A stretch of 64,000 nucleotides of DNA from Nonomuraea soli (GTDB lineage Bacteria > Actinomycetota > Actinomycetes > Streptosporangiales > Streptosporangiaceae): positions 1,488,001 through 1,552,000 of the forward strand of contig NZ_JACDUR010000001.1 of assembly GCF_013761175.1 (NCBI RefSeq), in the 5' to 3' direction. Positions 35,475-43,665 of this stretch are shown here, piece by piece. Position 1 is the stretch's first letter. Each line of letters opens with the position of its first letter. The notes under the pieces were generated by a model. That model had not been told where the DNA came from and searched no databases. It worked only from the letters and a program-made list of their open reading frames with translations. Made by a program: the position numbers and the translations under genes.

Positions 35475-36934
35475 TGCTGCTCCGGGTGACGGGCCTGTCC
35501 AAGCGGTTCGGCGCCACCCAGGCTCTGGACCGGGTCAAGCTGATACTGCAGGCGGGTGAGGTGCTCGCGCTCGCCGGGGAGAACGGCTCGGGCAAGTCCA
35601 CCCTCTCCAAGATCATCGCAGGGGCGGTCCAGCCCGACGAGGGCACGATCGAGCTCGACGGCAAGCCCGTGAACTTCGCCGACCCGCGTGCCGCGCTGGC
35701 CGCGGGCGTGTGCATCGTCTCCCAGGAGCCCACGCTCGTCCCCCATCTGTCCGTGGCCGAGAACGTGCTCCTCACCCGCCTCGGCCGCCTGGTGAGCCGG
35801 GCCTCGCTCGCGCGCCGGGCCGAACCGCTGCTCCGCCGGGTCGGCCTCGACGTCGATCCGCTCCTGCCCCTGGCCTCCCTCGCGCCCGGCGACCGCGAAC
35901 TGGTCGAACTGGCCAAGGCGCTCGGATCGCAGCCCAAGCTGCTGATCCTCGACGAGGCGACCGCGCGCATGCCCGATCCCTCGCGCCTGTTCGACGTCGT
36001 CGACCAGCTCAAGGCCGACGACGTCGGAGTGATCTTCATCAGCCACCGGCTACCGGAGATGCGCAGGCTCGCCAAACGGGCCACGGTGCTGCGCGACGGG
36101 CGCAACGCCGCGGAGCTCGACTGGCTGGCCATGACCGACCAGGGCATCGCCTCGGCCATGGTGGGCCGCGACTTCGGCGACTTCTACCACAAGGCCCAGG
36201 TGCCGATCGGCGAGGTGCGGCTGGAGGTGCGCGACCTGGTCACCCGGCGCTCGCCGTACCCGGTGACGTTCACGGTCAGGGCCGGCGAGATCGTCGGCAT
36301 CGCCGGGCTGGTCGGCGCCGGCCGCAGCGAGCTGCTGGAGGCCATCGGCGGCGCGCACCCCGCGCGGTCGGGGCTGGTCCTCGTGGACGGCAGGCGGCGC
36401 AGGGTGCGCTCCCCGATCGAGGCCCACCGGGCCGGGATCGTGCTGGTGCCGGAGGATCGTCTGAGCCAGGCACTGGTGCCCGGCCACTCGATCCGCTCCA
36501 ACCTGGCCATGCCGTGGCTTCGGGCGCTGGAGCGCACCGACCACGGACAGGAGGACCGCCGGGCCAGGCGCGCGATCGCCGCCTACGGCATCCGCTGCCA
36601 GGGCCCCGACCAGCCGATCAGCGGGCTGTCGGGAGGCAACGCGCAGAAGGTGGTGCTGGCCCGTGCGGTCGGCCAGGACCCCGGGGTGCTGCTGCTCGAC
36701 GAACCCACGCGCGGCGTCGACATCGGCGCCCGCACCGACATCTACGAGATCGTGGCCGGTCTCGCCGCCCGTGGCGCCGCGCTGGTGCTGGTCTCCTCCG
36801 ACCTGCCCGAACTGCTCGGCCTGGCCGACCGGATCATCGTGCTGGCCGACGGACGACCCGCGGGCGAGCTGACCCGCGAGGAGGCCACCGAGGAAGCCGT
36901 GGCGCTGCTGGCCCTCGGCGGAGGACAAGGATGA
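35474..36934 (+). CDS. Ribose-type ABC importer ATPase, two nucleotide-binding domains
   Basis: A 486-residue duplicated ATPase of the RbsA type. Domain 1: Walker A GENGSGKST, weak signature LAPGDRELVELAKAL, Walker B LLILDEATARM (Pro of DEPT changed to Ala). Domain 2: degenerate Walker A GLVGAGRSE, signature LSGGNAQKVVLARA, Walker B LLLDEPTRGVD. The composite site from domain 1 Walker motifs and domain 2 signature should hydrolyse ATP. ATG 35474 shares its A with the upstream TGA. Much longer open sequence upstream is only read-through of the binding-protein gene in another frame. Confidence 0.93.
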   Translation: MLLRVTGLSKRFGATQALDRVKLILQAGEVLALAGENGSGKSTLSKIIAGAVQPDEGTIELDGKPVNFADPRAALAAGVCIVSQEPTLVPHLSVAENVLLTRLGRLVSRASLARRAEPLLRRVGLDVDPLLPLASLAPGDRELVELAKALGSQPKLLILDEATARMPDPSRLFDVVDQLKADDVGVIFISHRLPEMRRLAKRATVLRDGRNAAELDWLAMTDQGIASAMVGRDFGDFYHKAQVPIGEVRLEVRDLVTRRSPYPVTFTVRAGEIVGIAGLVGAGRSELLEAIGGAHPARSGLVLVDGRRRRVRSPIEAHRAGIVLVPEDRLSQALVPGHSIRSNLAMPWLRALERTDHGQEDRRARRAIAAYGIRCQGPDQPISGLSGGNAQKVVLARAVGQDPGVLLLDEPTRGVDIGARTDIYEIVAGLAARGAALVLVSSDLPELLGLADRIIVLADGRPAGELTREEATEEAVALLALGGGQG

Positions 36935-37938
36935 CAGTGAAGACGATCACCGATGGCCCCCGGACGAGCGGGCCGGAGCGGGTCAGTCCCCGGCGGGCCG
37001 CAGCGGCGCAGTACACCGGGGTGCTGGCCGTCCTGGCGGCCCTGGTGCTGTGGTTCGGCCTCACCCAGGAGCCGTTCCTGACCGTGACGAACTTCGTCAA
37101 CGTCGCCGAGACCAACGCGGTGCTGCTGATCGCCGCCACCGGGCTCACCTTCGTCATGCTGGTGGGCGGCATCGACCTGTCCATCGGCGGCATGGCCGCC
37201 TTCACCGCGGTGCTGCTGTGGGTGTTCCTGGCCGCGGGACTGCCAGGACCGCTCGCGGCCCTGCTCGCCGTCGCGGCGGCCTTCGCGGTCGGCGGCGCGG
37301 TCAACGGCGTGCTGATCGGCAAGGCAGGGCTGTCGTTCCTGGTCGTCACCATCGGCTCCTCCTCGATCCTGCGAGGAGTAGCCCAGATCGGCTCGGGCGG
37401 GCAGTCCCAGACGGTGTACACCTATCCGATCATGGTGGAGCTCGGCGCGGCCCGCCCCCTCGGCCTGCCGCTGACCGTGTGGGTGGCGGCGATCGTGTTC
37501 GTGGCCGCCCTGCTGGTGCTGCGCTACACCGGATTCGGTCGCATGATCTACGCCACCGGCGGCAATCCGGAGGCGGCCAGGCTCGCCGGCATCCCGGTCG
37601 CCCGCATCCGGGTGGCGGTCTACACGATCTGCGGCGGCCTGGCGGGAGTGGCCGCCGTACTCGATGCCGCCCGCACCACCTCGGCCTCGCCGCAGGCCGG
37701 CCTCGGCCTGGAACTCGTCGCGGGCGCCGCCGTGCTGCTGGGCGGCACGTCGTTCATGGGCGGGCGGGGGAGCCTGCTCGGCACGCTGCTGGGCGTGTTG
37801 TTCCTCGGCGTGCTCAGCAACGGCATCACGCTGGCCGGGGTGAGCGCGTTCTGGACCAACGTGGTCAGCGGCGTCGTGCTGATCGCCGCGATCGGCCTGG
37901 ACCGGCTGCGGGTGATGAAGGAGCGCACCCGTGGATGA
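36931..37938 (+). CDS. Ribose-type ABC transporter permease
   Basis: A 335-residue RbsC-type permease with about 9 membrane segments. It carries MLVGGIDLSIGGMAAF, the family hallmark, and the GFGRMIYATGGNPEAARLAG cytosolic loop that contacts the ATPase. Only one permease gene is present, so the channel is probably a homodimer, unlike the two-permease kdu system in this window. ATGA overlap with the ATPase and an 8-base overlap with the acyl-CoA dehydrogenase gene mark one operon. Confidence 0.93.
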   Translation: MTVKTITDGPRTSGPERVSPRRAAAAQYTGVLAVLAALVLWFGLTQEPFLTVTNFVNVAETNAVLLIAATGLTFVMLVGGIDLSIGGMAAFTAVLLWVFLAAGLPGPLAALLAVAAAFAVGGAVNGVLIGKAGLSFLVVTIGSSSILRGVAQIGSGGQSQTVYTYPIMVELGAARPLGLPLTVWVAAIVFVAALLVLRYTGFGRMIYATGGNPEAARLAGIPVARIRVAVYTICGGLAGVAAVLDAARTTSASPQAGLGLELVAGAAVLLGGTSFMGGRGSLLGTLLGVLFLGVLSNGITLAGVSAFWTNVVSGVVLIAAIGLDRLRVMKERTRG

Positions 37939-39069
37939 GCTGCGCGAGGCCGTACGAGAGTTCGCCGCCGACCACGTCGCGCCCCTCGGCGAGCATCCCC
38001 CGGCGGACCGCTTCCGCGCGGCCTTCGCCGCCGCCGCCCGCATGGGACTGACCGGCGTGCTCATCCCGCAGGAGTACGGCGGGGGCGGCGGCTCACAGCT
38101 CGACAACGCGGTCATCGCCGAGGAGCTGGGCGCGGTGGACGCCGGGTTCGCCGCCGCGCTCAACCTGTCCGCGACCGTCCCGGGACTGCTCCTGGCCGCC
38201 GGTACGGCAGAGCAGCGCGAACGGTGGCTGCCGGCGGCGGCCCGCGGCCTGATCCTGGCCGGCGCCATGAACGAGCCTTCGGTGGCCGGCTCCGAGCTGT
38301 TCAACCCGGAGCCGGGTCCGGAATCGGGTTTCCGGGCACGGGCGGTCCGCGTCGGCGACGGCTGGCGGCTGGACGGCGCCAAGGCACCGTGGGTGACGAA
38401 CGCGGGCGTGGCCGACGCCTACATCGTGTTCGCCCGGACCGCTTGGGACCGGCCAGGCGCGACCTCCACCAGCGCCTTCTGGGTCCCCGCCGACGCGGAG
38501 GGACTGACCGTCGGGCCGCGCTCGGACCTGCTCGGGCTGCGGGGTGGACGGCACGCCGAGGTCGTCCTCGACGGCGTGCGGGTGCCCGATGACGCACTGA
38601 TCGGACCGGAAGACGGCGCCCTGCCGCTGCTGGCGACCTCGACGCCCGGCATGGCCGTGGGCCTGGCCGCGGTCTTCGTCGGCGTGGCGCGGGCGGCACT
38701 CGAACAGACGCTGGCGTTCGTCCGCGAGCGCAGGAGCTGGGGCAGGCCGCTGATCGACCACCAGGCGGTGGCGCTCCAGGTCGCCGACATGGAGATCGAG
38801 GTGCGGCAGGCCCGGCTCCTCGTCACCGACGCCGCCGCCGTCGTGGATGGGGCACGGCTCAGGACGCGGCGGTCGCCGTGCCGGCGGCCAAGGCGCGGGC
38901 CGTCGAGGCGGCGATCGCCAACGCCTCACGCGCGGTCCGGCTGCACGGAGCCGCCGGGGTGACCAGCGGCGTCGGGCCGGAGAAGCTGCTGCGGGACGCC
39001 TGGACGGGGTACGCGTGCGACTTCACCGGCGACCTGCTGCGGCTGGGCATCGCCGCCGCCCTGCGCTGA
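37931..39069 (+). pseudogene. Acyl-CoA dehydrogenase gene with a -1 frameshift
   Basis: An acyl-CoA dehydrogenase of about 379 residues is encoded in two frames. From GTG 37931 it has an N-terminal helical domain, LIPQEYGGGGGSQLD, the AMNEPSVAGS substrate/FAD region, and FVRERRSWGRPLIDHQAV. After AAAVVDG the frame is lost; it resumes one base off with TAQDAAVAVPAAKARAVEAA and RLHGAAGVTSG and ends at TGA 39069. One G appears to be missing from the run at 38849-38852. The C-terminus lacks a clear YEGT-type catalytic Glu. Sequencing error or recent loss cannot be told apart. Confidence 0.8.
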
Positions 39070-39109
39070 CCTCCCGCGCCGTTCACGCCTGGCGTACGGC
39101 GGTCGCGGC

Positions 39110-41380
39110 GTGCAAAGGTACGACGTGACGTCGTTCCAGGCACGAGAGGGCCTCGACCCGAACCCCTTGAAGAGAGACCCTCTGCTTTTCGAGATGTACA
39201 TGGATGCGCTGGATCATGTCCTCGGCAGGCGGGAGATCCAGACGGCCCTCGAGGAATACGGGATGGCGGCCAGCAGGCTCCGCCTCCAGCTGACAGGCGA
39301 CGCCCCGCGTGTGTTCTCCCGGGCCGCGCCCGAGTTCCGCGCCTACCAGACGCTGGCGCTCAAGCCGGACCGCCTGGTCCCTGACGAGAACGAACTGGGT
39401 GTCCTGCGACCCCTGGCTGTCGGGCTGGCCGTCCTCGGCGGGTTGTCGTTGTCAACCGGCGTCCTGGGCGGCGTGCTGGGGTGGACGTCCGCCTGGATCG
39501 CGCTGTGGGCGGGTGCTGCCCTGGTGGTGGCCGCGGTCACGGCCTGGCTGATCCGAGCGCGCATGACGTTCCTGGGCCGGCCACTGCTGAGCGGCGAGGG
39601 GGTGCCCGGGTACGACCCGGAACTGGACCGCGCCAGGAGCTCACTGATCAGTGCGCTTGGACGCGGGCTGCTGCTCGAAGAGGTGCGCGAAGTCATCAAC
39701 GACAGGCGCGTGGGCCAGTTCGGCACCGCGTTCCTGGTCACCGGCAGCCCAGGCCTGTACGAGTTGCATGACAGCATCTTCACGGTGCCGACCCGTACGG
39801 CACAGGAGGTGCAGAGGCTGCTCGACACGGTCAGTGGAATCAGTCTCGGCATCGCGGGCCCGCGCGGCGCCGGGAAGTCCACGATCATCCGCTACTACTG
39901 CGACCCGTCCCAGACAGCCGGTGACGACTTGCGCTGCATGGTGTCCGCGCCCGTCGACTACGCCGCCCGTGACTTCGTACTCCATCTGTTCTCGACCTTC
40001 TGCAAGAGCGTGATCAGGCATTACTCGGCCCGCCCGGCCGCCGGCAAGACACCGGGGAGGCGCCTGCTCGCGGTGATGTCCGCGGCTCGACGGCTCGTCT
40101 CCGACCTCGCCATCGACATCCTCCTGTTGGGTGCGGCCGGTGCCGGCGCGTGGTTCCTCCTGCCGGATCCCTGGCCTTTGCCGGCGGTCGCGCTGGTCGG
40201 CGCTGCCGGCCTGTGGCGCGGCCTCAGCGCGGCCATGAAGATCATCCAGAGCCTGGACGGGCGTCCGGATGCGGAGACGCGCACCCTGATCAGGGCAGCC
40301 CGGAGCCACCTGGCCAGAGTGCGGTTCCTCCAATCCCACAGCCTGAACTGGACGGGCTCGATCAAACTTCCTGTCGGTCTGGAGGGGCAGGCCGGCAGTT
40401 CCGTGGCCCGCGCGGAGCAGCCGCTCAGCTATCCGGAGGCCGTCGAGCAGTTCCGCGCCTTCGCTCACCGCGTCGCCACGTTCGCCGACCGCAAGGGGCA
40501 CAGCGTCTTCATCGGCGTCGACGAGCTCGACAAGATCGGCACAGCCGAACAGGCGGAGCGGTTCCTCAACGAGATCAAGGGCATCTTCGGCCTGCCGCAC
40601 GTCTACTTCATGGTGTCGGTGTCCGATGACGCCCTCATGACCTTCGAGCGGCGCGGGCTTCCCCTGCGTGATGCGTTCGACAGCTCCTTCGACGAGATCC
40701 TCCGGGTGGGCGCTCTCGACTACGCAGAAAGCCGGCGCCTGCTCTATCGGCGGATCATCGGTCTCCACGAGCCGTACGTCGCCCTGTGTCACATCCTTGC
40801 CGGCGGGCTGGCTCGTGACCTGCTGCGGACCGCGCGGCAGCTGGTCCGCCTCGGCCACGCCCTCAGCGCGGCCGCTGCCGGCGACTCGAACGGTGGACAC
40901 CATTCCAGCTTCGTCGACTACCTGTTCACGGCCGAAACGGGAGCCGCGCCGACGCCACCCCCGATGTTGACCGAGCTGTCCGCAGCGCTGATCGCCGAAG
41001 AACTCAGACGCAAGGCTCGCGCGACCGTCCACACCGGGGTCGAGGGCCAATGCCGTGCGCTGCTCTACGAAACGGCCTACGGAATCGCGGGTGAGTGCGA
41101 GGCGACGGCCATCGTGGACGCCTTGCTGGACAAGGGGCCGCTCAGCCCGCTCATGCGAGACTTCGCAGCCTACGCGTACTTCTGCGAGACCTTGCGGGAG
41201 TTCATCGGCCGGCTGGACGGGGCGTCGGTCGCTCGCTGTGTGGACGAGCGGACGTGGCCGGGCAGCTTCGATGCGCTGGCCGGCGCGCGGTACGCGTTCG
41301 CCGTGGACGCGGAGATCGCGTGGGAGACGGTGTCGGCGTTCCGGACCGCATGGCGGCTGCCGGTGCGCCGCCTGGTGTGA
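39110..41380 (+). CDS. KAP-type membrane-associated P-loop NTPase
   Basis: A 756-residue P-loop ATPase. Walker A GPRGAGKST lies near residues 249-257 and Walker B VFIGVDELDKI near 465-475. A hydrophobic pair sits at about 104-146 and a second one (LLLGAAGAGAWFLL and PAVALVGAAGLW) at about 338-372, between Walker A and B. Membrane segments inserted there are the hallmark of KAP NTPases, a family that includes the phage-exclusion protein PifA. The C-terminal 200 residues are helical and unassigned. The start is uncertain: GTG 39110 and GTG 39125 are both open without a clear ribosome site. Confidence 0.75.
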   Translation: MQRYDVTSFQAREGLDPNPLKRDPLLFEMYMDALDHVLGRREIQTALEEYGMAASRLRLQLTGDAPRVFSRAAPEFRAYQTLALKPDRLVPDENELGVLRPLAVGLAVLGGLSLSTGVLGGVLGWTSAWIALWAGAALVVAAVTAWLIRARMTFLGRPLLSGEGVPGYDPELDRARSSLISALGRGLLLEEVREVINDRRVGQFGTAFLVTGSPGLYELHDSIFTVPTRTAQEVQRLLDTVSGISLGIAGPRGAGKSTIIRYYCDPSQTAGDDLRCMVSAPVDYAARDFVLHLFSTFCKSVIRHYSARPAAGKTPGRRLLAVMSAARRLVSDLAIDILLLGAAGAGAWFLLPDPWPLPAVALVGAAGLWRGLSAAMKIIQSLDGRPDAETRTLIRAARSHLARVRFLQSHSLNWTGSIKLPVGLEGQAGSSVARAEQPLSYPEAVEQFRAFAHRVATFADRKGHSVFIGVDELDKIGTAEQAERFLNEIKGIFGLPHVYFMVSVSDDALMTFERRGLPLRDAFDSSFDEILRVGALDYAESRRLLYRRIIGLHEPYVALCHILAGGLARDLLRTARQLVRLGHALSAAAAGDSNGGHHSSFVDYLFTAETGAAPTPPPMLTELSAALIAEELRRKARATVHTGVEGQCRALLYETAYGIAGECEATAIVDALLDKGPLSPLMRDFAAYAYFCETLREFIGRLDGASVARCVDERTWPGSFDALAGARYAFAVDAEIAWETVSAFRTAWRLPVRRLV

Positions 41381-41401
41381 GGGCCGGATACCCGGTTTCG
41401 A

Positions 41402-41980
41402 TCAGCTCTGGCCTGAGGTCGTTTCTCTGGCGAGCCGCGCGGCGATGACGGCGAAGAACGGCGTCTCGTAGTCGGGTTCGGCCTCCCGGTTGAAGCGCGC
41501 CTCCGTCGTCGCCGTGTCCGCCAGCCGGGTGAACCGTCCCCGGTGGAAGACAAGCGGCTGCCCGTCCCCGTCTCCCATGGCCGTCACCCGCAGCACGATC
41601 AGGTCGTGGTCGCCCGCCGGATGGGCGGCCTCCAGTTCGCAGTCGAGCCAGCCCAGCGACCCCTCGAGAACGGGATGGCCGCTCGGCGCGGGTGCCCACG
41701 GCAGCGCCGAGAAGCGGTCCGCGCCCTTGGTGGCGAAGCGTCGGCACACGTCCTCCTGCTCCGCGCACAGCACGCTCACCGCGAACCCGTCGCAGTCGCG
41801 CATGCGCGGCCACGTGGAGGAGGTGTGGGCCACGCAGAAGGCGACGAGCGGCGGGTCGAGCGACACGGAGATGAAGGAGTTGACCGCGAAGCCCTGGGGT
41901 CCTTCCGGCGTGGCGGCGGTGATGACGACGACTCCGGTGGTGTAGGCGCCCAGTACCCGCCGGAAGTCCCTATGGTCCAT
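41402..41980 (-). CDS. Flavin reductase (HpaC/NtaB-like)
   Basis: A 192-residue flavin reductase-domain protein: FRRVLGAYTTGVVVITA, GFAVNSFISVSLDPPLVAF and a late ADHDLIVLRV-like segment (HPAGDHDLIVLR). It uses NAD(P)H to reduce free FMN or FAD for a partner monooxygenase. Its gene is divergent from the long catabolic operon with three LLM flavoproteins, so it probably supplies reduced flavin to at least one. GGAGAAGC precedes the ATG. Its promoter region holds the operator-like site at 41997-42008 and an AGAGGC/GCCTCT hairpin at 42008-42023. Confidence 0.9.
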   Translation of the reverse strand: MDHRDFRRVLGAYTTGVVVITAATPEGPQGFAVNSFISVSLDPPLVAFCVAHTSSTWPRMRDCDGFAVSVLCAEQEDVCRRFATKGADRFSALPWAPAPSGHPVLEGSLGWLDCELEAAHPAGDHDLIVLRVTAMGDGDGQPLVFHRGRFTRLADTATTEARFNREAEPDYETPFFAVIAARLARETTSGQS

Positions 41981-41996
41981 TGCTTCTCCATATTCA

Positions 41997-42008
41997 TGAC
42001 GATCGTTA
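41997..42008. promoter_or_regulatory. Operator-like site 1 in the catabolic-cluster promoter region
   Basis: TGACGATCGTTA is a near-palindrome with perfect core ACGATCGT. Its centre is 74 bp (about seven helical turns) from a related site at 42071-42082, and its core matches the perfect palindrome at 34406-34417. It lies 17 bp upstream of the flavin reductase start. Repressor binding to both sites could loop and silence both directions. Confidence 0.4.
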
Positions 42009-42070
42009 GAGGCAAGCGCCTCTGCTTGGTGAAGGCCTCTTCCCCAAGAGCTCAGTGTTAGCTACTTTTA

Positions 42071-42082
42071 TTACGGTCGTCA
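42071..42082. promoter_or_regulatory. Operator-like site 2 in the catabolic-cluster promoter region
   Basis: TTACGGTCGTCA matches the inverse of site 1 (TAACGATCGTCA) at 10 of 12 positions. It overlaps the AT-rich stretch ACTTTTATTA (42064-42073), the likely promoter -10 area of the plus-strand operon, and ends 18 bp before the TTG start at 42101. Confidence 0.4.
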
Positions 42083-42100
42083 ATGATTCGAGGAGTTCCC

Positions 42101-42910
42101 TTGGAGAGTAGACATATCCTCGTCGACGCCGTGGACACCCACTACCTGCATGCTGGGGATCCCGACGCCCCTGTCGTGGTGCTCCTGCACGGCGGCGCCC
42201 CGGGCGAGGCGGCGGAGACAGCGTGGAGCCGCAACATCGAGGCGCTGGCCGGGCAACACCGCGTCATCGCCCCCGACTGGCTGGGCTTCGGCCGGTCGGC
42301 GAAGGTCGTCGACTTCGGCGACCGGATGGGGCGGATGATCCGGCACCTGGCCCGGCTGCTGGAGGAGCTCCAGATCGGCTCAGCGGATCTGGTCGGGCTG
42401 TCGATGGGCGGTTCGGCGCTGATCCGAGCCCTGGTCGACGGGACGCTGGCGGCGCGCCGGGCCGTGCTGGTCAGCGCCGGCGGCCCGCCCATCAGCCGGG
42501 AGGCGATGGCGCGGCTGGCCGCCTACGACGGCAGCGCCGAGAGCATGCGCGAGCAGATCCGCCTGGCGTGCGCCGACCCCGCCTGGGCGCACGACGAGGC
42601 CTACGTCGCGCGGCGGATGGAGCTGGCCGCGCTGCCCGGCGCCCACGAGGCCTTCGCCTCCCTCGGCCTGCGCGGCCTCACCTCGCCCCCGCCTGCTCCG
42701 GAGCCCGGCTACGCCCGCATCCAGGTGCCGGTGCTGCTCGTCGCGGGGGCGCTCGACCGGCTCAAGCCGCGGGGCTTCGCCGAGCAGGCCGCCGGCCGGA
42801 TCCGGGACGCGCGCCTGGAGGTGTTCGACGGCTGCGGGCACTGCCCGCAGCTGGAGGACGCCCACCGTTTCAACCACACCGTGCTCGCCTTTCTGGAGGA
42901 GAACCCATGA
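42101..42910 (+). CDS. Alpha/beta hydrolase, meta-cleavage-product hydrolase type
   Basis: A 269-residue alpha/beta hydrolase resembling BphD/MhpC enzymes that split the C-C bond of ring-opened catechols. It shows LLHGGAPGE (oxyanion loop), nucleophile elbow GLSMGGSAL, acid-region AGALDRLKP and catalytic His in GCGHCPQLE. I choose TTG 42101 because GAGGAG (42090-42095) sits 5 bases before it; the ATG at 42083 would put that ribosome site inside the gene. It is the first gene of the long operon and overlaps the next by ATGA. Confidence 0.88.
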   Translation: MESRHILVDAVDTHYLHAGDPDAPVVVLLHGGAPGEAAETAWSRNIEALAGQHRVIAPDWLGFGRSAKVVDFGDRMGRMIRHLARLLEELQIGSADLVGLSMGGSALIRALVDGTLAARRAVLVSAGGPPISREAMARLAAYDGSAESMREQIRLACADPAWAHDEAYVARRMELAALPGAHEAFASLGLRGLTSPPPAPEPGYARIQVPVLLVAGALDRLKPRGFAEQAAGRIRDARLEVFDGCGHCPQLEDAHRFNHTVLAFLEENP

Positions 42911-43665
42911 AACAGCTCGACGTGGCCTGCCGGCGCGAGGGCAGCGGACCACCCCTGTTGTTCCTGCACGGCCACTGGCTCGCCGGCGACTGGACGCCGT
43001 TGCACGCCGCGCTCGCCGGGCGCCTGGACGTGATCGCCCCGACCGCGCCCGGATTCGGCGACAGCGCCAGGCCCGCGTGGGTGAGCGGCCGGGACGACCT
43101 CGTGCTCTTCTACCGCGACCTGCTGGACCAGCTCGGTCTGGACAAGGTTCACGTGGCCGGATACGGGCTGGGTGGATGGCTGGCCGCCGACTTCGCGGTC
43201 TGGTCGCCCGATCGGGTGGCCAGCCTGAGCGTGCTGGCGCCGTTCGGCCTGCGGGTGCCCGGCCACCCGATCGCCGACGTGTTCATCATGAACCCGGCCT
43301 CCTACGACGAGGCCTACTTCAACGGTGAGCCTGTCGAAGGGGCCGTGCCCGGTCCTGGCACGCCGGACCAGGGCGGTCCCGAAGCGTTCGCCGCGCGCTA
43401 CGGCGACATGGGCATGGCCGCCGCGCTCATGTGGGACTTCCGCTACGACCTCAAACTCGAGCACCGGCTGCCGCGCCTGGGCGTGCCCGCGCTGGTGATC
43501 GAGGCGGAGCAGGATCGCATCGTCCCGGCGCAGCACACCGCCCGCTGGACGGAACTGCTCGACGCCCGGCGCGTCGACGTCCCCGGCGGCCACGGCTTCC
43601 CCCTGGCCCATCCCGAGCGGACCGCCGCCCACCTCATCGCCTTCATCGAGGGGATCCACCAGTGA
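42907..43665 (+). CDS. Alpha/beta-hydrolase-fold protein lacking the nucleophile
   Basis: A 252-residue protein with the full alpha/beta-hydrolase layout: FLHGHWLAGDW, PTAPGFGDSARP, the elbow region, EAEQDRIVP with the acid, and PGGHGFPLAHPE with His. The nucleophile elbow reads AGYGLGGW: Gly87 sits where Ser, Asp or Cys should be. It cannot work as a normal serine hydrolase, yet the rest is well kept. It may be a lyase, a cofactor-free oxygenase relative or a partner protein. ATG overlaps the previous stop and GTGA couples it to the LLM gene. Confidence 0.85.
   Translation: MKQLDVACRREGSGPPLLFLHGHWLAGDWTPLHAALAGRLDVIAPTAPGFGDSARPAWVSGRDDLVLFYRDLLDQLGLDKVHVAGYGLGGWLAADFAVWSPDRVASLSVLAPFGLRVPGHPIADVFIMNPASYDEAYFNGEPVEGAVPGPGTPDQGGPEAFAARYGDMGMAAALMWDFRYDLKLEHRLPRLGVPALVIEAEQDRIVPAQHTARWTELLDARRVDVPGGHGFPLAHPERTAAHLIAFIEGIHQ

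Noticed and set aside
34394..36934. An 846-residue ABC protein
   Set aside because: The first 360 codons lie out of frame inside the binding-protein gene; the ATPase starts at 35474.
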